DNA of 64,000 bases from JAHTBL01 sp038532735 (lineage in GTDB: Bacteria; Pseudomonadota; Alphaproteobacteria; Rhodobacterales; Rhodobacteraceae): contig JBCBAC010000003.1 of assembly GCA_038532735.1 (NCBI GenBank), positions 62,001 through 126,000 on the forward strand, given 5' to 3'. The translations under genes and the position numbers were made by a program. Shown one piece after another: positions 61,045 to 64,000 of the stretch. The first letter of the stretch is position 1. Each line of letters begins with the position of its first letter. Below the pieces are notes generated by a model. The model was not told the origin of the DNA, searched no databases, and was given only the letters and a program-made list of their open reading frames with translations.

Positions 61045-62319
61045 ATGCAAGAACACGGGCGCGGTGTAACCCGCGCGTGGGTTCTACACCCTGACATCTC
61101 AAATGACCGAGGTCGGCGTATGCCGGCCCATGCACTGGCAGAGGCCGTATCCTTGGCTGTGGCGTTGCCCGGTCTTGAAGTCGTGGGCAAGGATGTGGTG
61201 CGCCTGCCGCGCGCCCATCCGGGGCTTTTGTTCGGAACGGGCAAGATTGATGAGCTGAAGGCGCTGTTCAAGGCCGAGGAGGTGGAGCTGGTCTTGATCG
61301 ACGGGCCCGTGACGCCGGTTCAGCAGCGAAACCTTGAGAAAGCCTGGGGCGTGAAGCTGCTGGATCGCACGGGGCTGATCCTTGAGATCTTCTCGGACCG
61401 GGCGCGGACGCGGGAAGGGGTGCTGCAGGTCGAGATGGCGGCGCTGTCTTATCAGCGGACGCGTCTGGTGCGGGCTTGGACCCACCTGGAGCGGCAGCGC
61501 GGTGGGCTTGGCTTTGTCGGCGGACCGGGTGAGACGCAGATCGAGGCGGACAGGCGCGCGATTGATGACGCGATCGGGCGGATCAAGAAGCAGCTGTCGA
61601 AAGTGGTTAAGACGCGGGCGCTGCACCGGGCGGCGCGGGCGAAAGTGCCGTATCCGGTGGTGGCCTTGGTGGGGTATACGAATGCCGGGAAATCCTCGAT
61701 CTTCAACCGGCTGACCGGAGCCAAGGTGATGGCGAAGGACATGCTATTTGCCACTTTGGACCCGACCATGCGGGCGGTGCAACTGCCCGATGGGCCAGAA
61801 GTGATCCTGTCCGACACGGTGGGCTTTATCAGCGATTTGCCGACCGAGTTGGTGGCAGCGTTTCGGGCCACGTTGGAGGAAGTGCTGGACGCAGACCTGA
61901 TCCTGCATGTCCGCGATATCTCGCACCCGGAAACGGCGGAGCAGGCGGCGGATGTCACGGATATTTTGGCCTCCCTCGGGGTGGCGGAGGCGGCACCTCT
62001 GCTGGAGGTCTGGAACAAGATTGATTTGGTTGCGGGCGACGCGCGGGAGGCGCTGCTGGTGCAGGCGGATCGGCAGGAGCATGTGTTCACCTGTTCGGCC
62101 TTGACCGGCGAGGGTATGGGACCGTTGCTGGAGGCGATTGCCAAGACGTTGGAGGCGCCGCGTTTTGAGGAGAAACTCACGCTGGGCTTTGCCGATGGGC
62201 GCAAACGGGCGTGGCTTTATGAGCAGGATGTGGTGGAGCGGGAAGAGCAGGAAGAGACCGGGCAGGTCTTTCACGTGCGCTGGACTCAGCTGCAGAAAGA
62301 CCGTTTCGCACAGCTATAG
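61045..62319 (+). CDS. hflX: GTPase HflX
   Basis: A 424-residue ribosome-splitting GTPase. The N-terminal HflX domain (about 1-190) contains GLLFGTGKIDELK and VQQRNLEKAWGVKLLDRTGLI parts; the G domain starts with ALVGYTNAGKSSIFNRLTG near residue 208, followed by DTVGFISDLPTELVAAF and NKIDLV. It rescues stalled ribosomes under heat stress. It is the last gene of the plus-strand block; a perfect palindrome overlaps its stop. Confidence 0.95.
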   Translation: MQEHGRGVTRAWVLHPDISNDRGRRMPAHALAEAVSLAVALPGLEVVGKDVVRLPRAHPGLLFGTGKIDELKALFKAEEVELVLIDGPVTPVQQRNLEKAWGVKLLDRTGLILEIFSDRARTREGVLQVEMAALSYQRTRLVRAWTHLERQRGGLGFVGGPGETQIEADRRAIDDAIGRIKKQLSKVVKTRALHRAARAKVPYPVVALVGYTNAGKSSIFNRLTGAKVMAKDMLFATLDPTMRAVQLPDGPEVILSDTVGFISDLPTELVAAFRATLEEVLDADLILHVRDISHPETAEQAADVTDILASLGVAEAAPLLEVWNKIDLVAGDAREALLVQADRQEHVFTCSALTGEGMGPLLEAIAKTLEAPRFEEKLTLGFADGRKRAWLYEQDVVEREEQEETGQVFHVRWTQLQKDRFAQL

Positions 62320-62336
62320 GTTTCGCATGCGAAACC
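62319..62336. repeat. perfect 18-base palindrome at the hflX end
   Basis: GGTTTCGCATGCGAAACC begins on the last base of the hflX stop codon. GTTTCGC also appears nearby at 62303 and 62343, in the hflX 3' end and just downstream. A 7-bp stem with CATG loop is possible, but no U tract follows. The gap 62337-62446 between convergent genes holds no gene. Confidence 0.5.
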
Positions 62337-62446
62337 ATGCGTTTCGCGGAGCGGGGCTTGATCTTGTTGGGTTATTTTTTACGGTGAGCCGTGGAACTTG
62401 ACATAATACAGAAGAGCTACATAGCGCGCTGTAAATAGACGATAAT

Positions 62447-64000
62447 TTAACGATCTTCGCGCGGCAGAAGCGTCGTGACCCCGACGGCTGCGGCGCGCGC
62501 AAGATCGGGATCAAGCGACATCGGGATGTATTCGCCGCGCCGCCAGCGTTCGCCCAAATCATCGTAGTGGCGAGACAGCGGGTGGCCGGATTGGCCCGTC
62601 GAGATTACGAAAACCGAACTATCGGGGTCCGCGAAATCATAGACGCCACGATAACCTGCCCCGTGGACGTTGAGGAACGGGTTTGGCCCGGTGCCAAGCG
62701 TGCGGCCGCGTAGGAGCGTGTTGTCGGAGCCGGAGGTGGATTGGCGGATGTTCACGAACCAGTTCAGCACCGGCACTTCGCCCAGAACCGGGTGGTCATG
62801 TGTGGCCTGATGGGCGTCGCCCCAGCGGAGGCTTTCGAGGGTGGTGCCGTAGGTTTCCTCGATCCAGATGATCGCGTCATCCAAGGCAAGCCGCGCGATC
62901 TGGCTGCAGGTTTCCACGGCGGCGGACTGGCGCACGTCGCACCATGCGGAGGCGCCGTCAATATCGCGGTAAACGCGTTCGATGAAGAGGGGCTCGATAT
63001 GGGTGAACTCGTCGGCGAGAGGGCCAAGGTCGTCGCGGATCAGACGTTCCTGAAGCGCGCGGACCCAGGCGGCGTAGATGAGCGGTTCGGGCAGATGCTC
63101 GTTCATCTCGCCGTTCCAGTTGGCCAGAAGCGTGAGCGCGCGCTGGCGCTGGCGTTCTGGCGTGCCGTCGGGGGCGGCTTCCCCGGTGAACCACAGGTCG
63201 GCGCCAATCAGCGGCAGGAGGCTGCGCGCGGTGATGCTGACGGTGTCGAGTTGCGCCTCGATGAAGCTCTCGCGGGTATGGACCTCGCGCGATTGCATGA
63301 GGCCTTGCCAGCGTTGGATGCGCTGGCTGTCGCCCCATTCGTAGGAAACGTGGTTGGGGAAGGGGCGTTCGACGGTTTTGTTGTTGGTGTTGCCGAGGAT
63401 ACCACCCTCGGGTGCGACAAACACCGGATTGATCGCGCTGTCGAGGCGACCTTTCCAGCGGTTCTCTGCCCGCCAGCCGGGGCTGGGCAGGCGGCCTTTT
63501 GACTGGTGGCGCACATCGCGGCGGGGCATCGCGCCGATCGTGCGCATGGCGATCTGGGTGCCATCGGCCAGCGTCAGGTTCTGTGACGGCGCGATATAGT
63601 CTTCGGACGCTGCCAGGGCTTCGTCGATATCCTGCGCTTTCATCAGCGCCATGGCTGCGCTGAGTGTGGTGTCATTCGGTGTAAGCGCCGTCCACGCGAC
63701 AGAGACGACGTGGCCCGGCGGCGTCACTGTGTTCAGGTCAAACTGGGTGCCGGGCAGGACGGGGCCGTTTTCGGTCCAGCGCAGAGTGAGGGTGACAGGC
63801 TCTGCGTCCTTGACCTGAATGATGGAGGGGCGGGAGCGGAACTCCGCAAAGCCGGTTGGGGTCTCGTATTCGCCGCTGTTGTCTGGGTTGAGCTTCTCGA
63901 TATGCAGATCGAGATCGTCCATGTAGGAGGACGTGATGCCCCAGCCGAGCCGCTCGCTGCGGCCGGTCATCACGACAGGTACGCCGGGGATCGTGCCGCC
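62447..64000 (-). CDS. penicillin acylase family (Ntn) hydrolase, N-terminus cut by window edge
   Basis: At least 518 residues of a penicillin acylase/acyl-homoserine-lactone acylase family protein. The visible part starts GGTIPGVPVVMTGRSERLGW, which in this family lies in the beta chain shortly after the catalytic N-terminal Ser; that Ser, the signal peptide and the alpha chain lie beyond base 64000. Further marks are NTNNKTVERPFPNHVSYEWG (the Asn/Arg region), HDHPVLGEVPVLNWFV and the conserved late HGAGYRGVYDFADPDSS. Such periplasmic enzymes deacylate amides such as acyl-homoserine lactones or penicillin G. Substrate is not predictable. The frame is open to the window end. Confidence 0.88.
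   Translation of the reverse strand, partial: GGTIPGVPVVMTGRSERLGWGITSSYMDDLDLHIEKLNPDNSGEYETPTGFAEFRSRPSIIQVKDAEPVTLTLRWTENGPVLPGTQFDLNTVTPPGHVVSVAWTALTPNDTTLSAAMALMKAQDIDEALAASEDYIAPSQNLTLADGTQIAMRTIGAMPRRDVRHQSKGRLPSPGWRAENRWKGRLDSAINPVFVAPEGGILGNTNNKTVERPFPNHVSYEWGDSQRIQRWQGLMQSREVHTRESFIEAQLDTVSITARSLLPLIGADLWFTGEAAPDGTPERQRQRALTLLANWNGEMNEHLPEPLIYAAWVRALQERLIRDDLGPLADEFTHIEPLFIERVYRDIDGASAWCDVRQSAAVETCSQIARLALDDAIIWIEETYGTTLESLRWGDAHQATHDHPVLGEVPVLNWFVNIRQSTSGSDNTLLRGRTLGTGPNPFLNVHGAGYRGVYDFADPDSSVFVISTGQSGHPLSRHYDDLGERWRRGEYIPMSLDPDLARAAAVGVTTLLPREDR

Noticed and set aside
1..64000. CRISPR array, prophage or insertion sequence
   Set aside because: No regularly spaced repeats, transposase, integrase or phage structural genes were recognised on either strand.

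Overview
The window is a GC-rich chromosomal segment of an alphaproteobacterium, almost certainly a member of the Rhodobacteraceae (Roseobacter/Rhodobacter group). This rests on gene content, not on a database search. Signs are ChpT, small lineage-typical proteins (DUF3553, DUF6456, DUF6477, DUF1127), an ornithine-lipid pair olsB-olsA, and the dusB-ntrB-ntrC-ntrY-ntrX-trkA-trkH-hfq-hflX block with an NtrC that lacks the sigma-54 contact loop. No phage, IS element, CRISPR array or plasmid gene was seen; it reads as core genome with a few accessory operons.

Layout. 1-4276 (minus): a corrinoid/one-carbon operon made of a virulence-factor-domain protein, a MetF-like reductase, a methyl-THF:corrinoid methyltransferase and a [2Fe-2S] ASKHA corrinoid activator cut by the left edge. 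4497-7377 (plus): Ppx/GppA phosphatase, rlmE and an aldose-epimerase-like protein, then tRNA-Ser(CGA). 7632-15636: a DUF2059 protein, a lipoprotein, rplU-rpmA, a LysE exporter, acetyltransferases, obgE, proB and proA. 15633-18837: chpT head-to-head with a DUF3553 gene, ornithine-lipid synthesis (olsB, olsA) and a ThiE-like protein. 18957-24300: trmJ, heme A synthase, M32 carboxypeptidase, enoyl-CoA hydratase, thioesterase and a membrane protein. 24465-27413: a DUF1127 gene divergent from a MocR regulator with a repeat-rich operator, then rplM-rpsI. 27484-30259: a polyamine-type ABC transporter without a binding protein.

30298-38037 (minus): a compact cluster, in transcription order EamA transporter, P-loop protein, metA, lipoprotein hydrolase, ppk2 and tetR; then a FadL-type porin and a second EamA transporter. 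38296-41582: guaA divergent from a non-pyrrolysine MttB-family methyltransferase that probably works with the 1-4276 operon. 41592-46911: DUF6477, DUF6456, lipA, hpt with a coupled small membrane protein, a COQ10-like protein and an MmgE/PrpD protein. 46893-50326 (minus): amtB, cinA C-terminal domain, pgpA and ispDF. 50526-62319 (plus): the nitrogen-control/potassium/Hfq block. 62447-64000 (minus): a penicillin-acylase-family hydrolase cut by the right edge.

Links between genes. The C1 genes at both ends of the first 42 kb suggest aerobic, corrinoid-dependent demethylation of a quaternary amine such as glycine betaine, with methyl-THF then oxidised by the MetF-like enzyme. AmtB and the ntr genes form the nitrogen theme; both have a CGCC-N9-GGC match upstream, the motif I recall for Rhodobacter NtrC. 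Most genes are tightly packed with ATGA/GTGA overlaps. Intergenic gaps longer than 150 bases are few; their hairpins, palindromes and a short repeat family are listed below.
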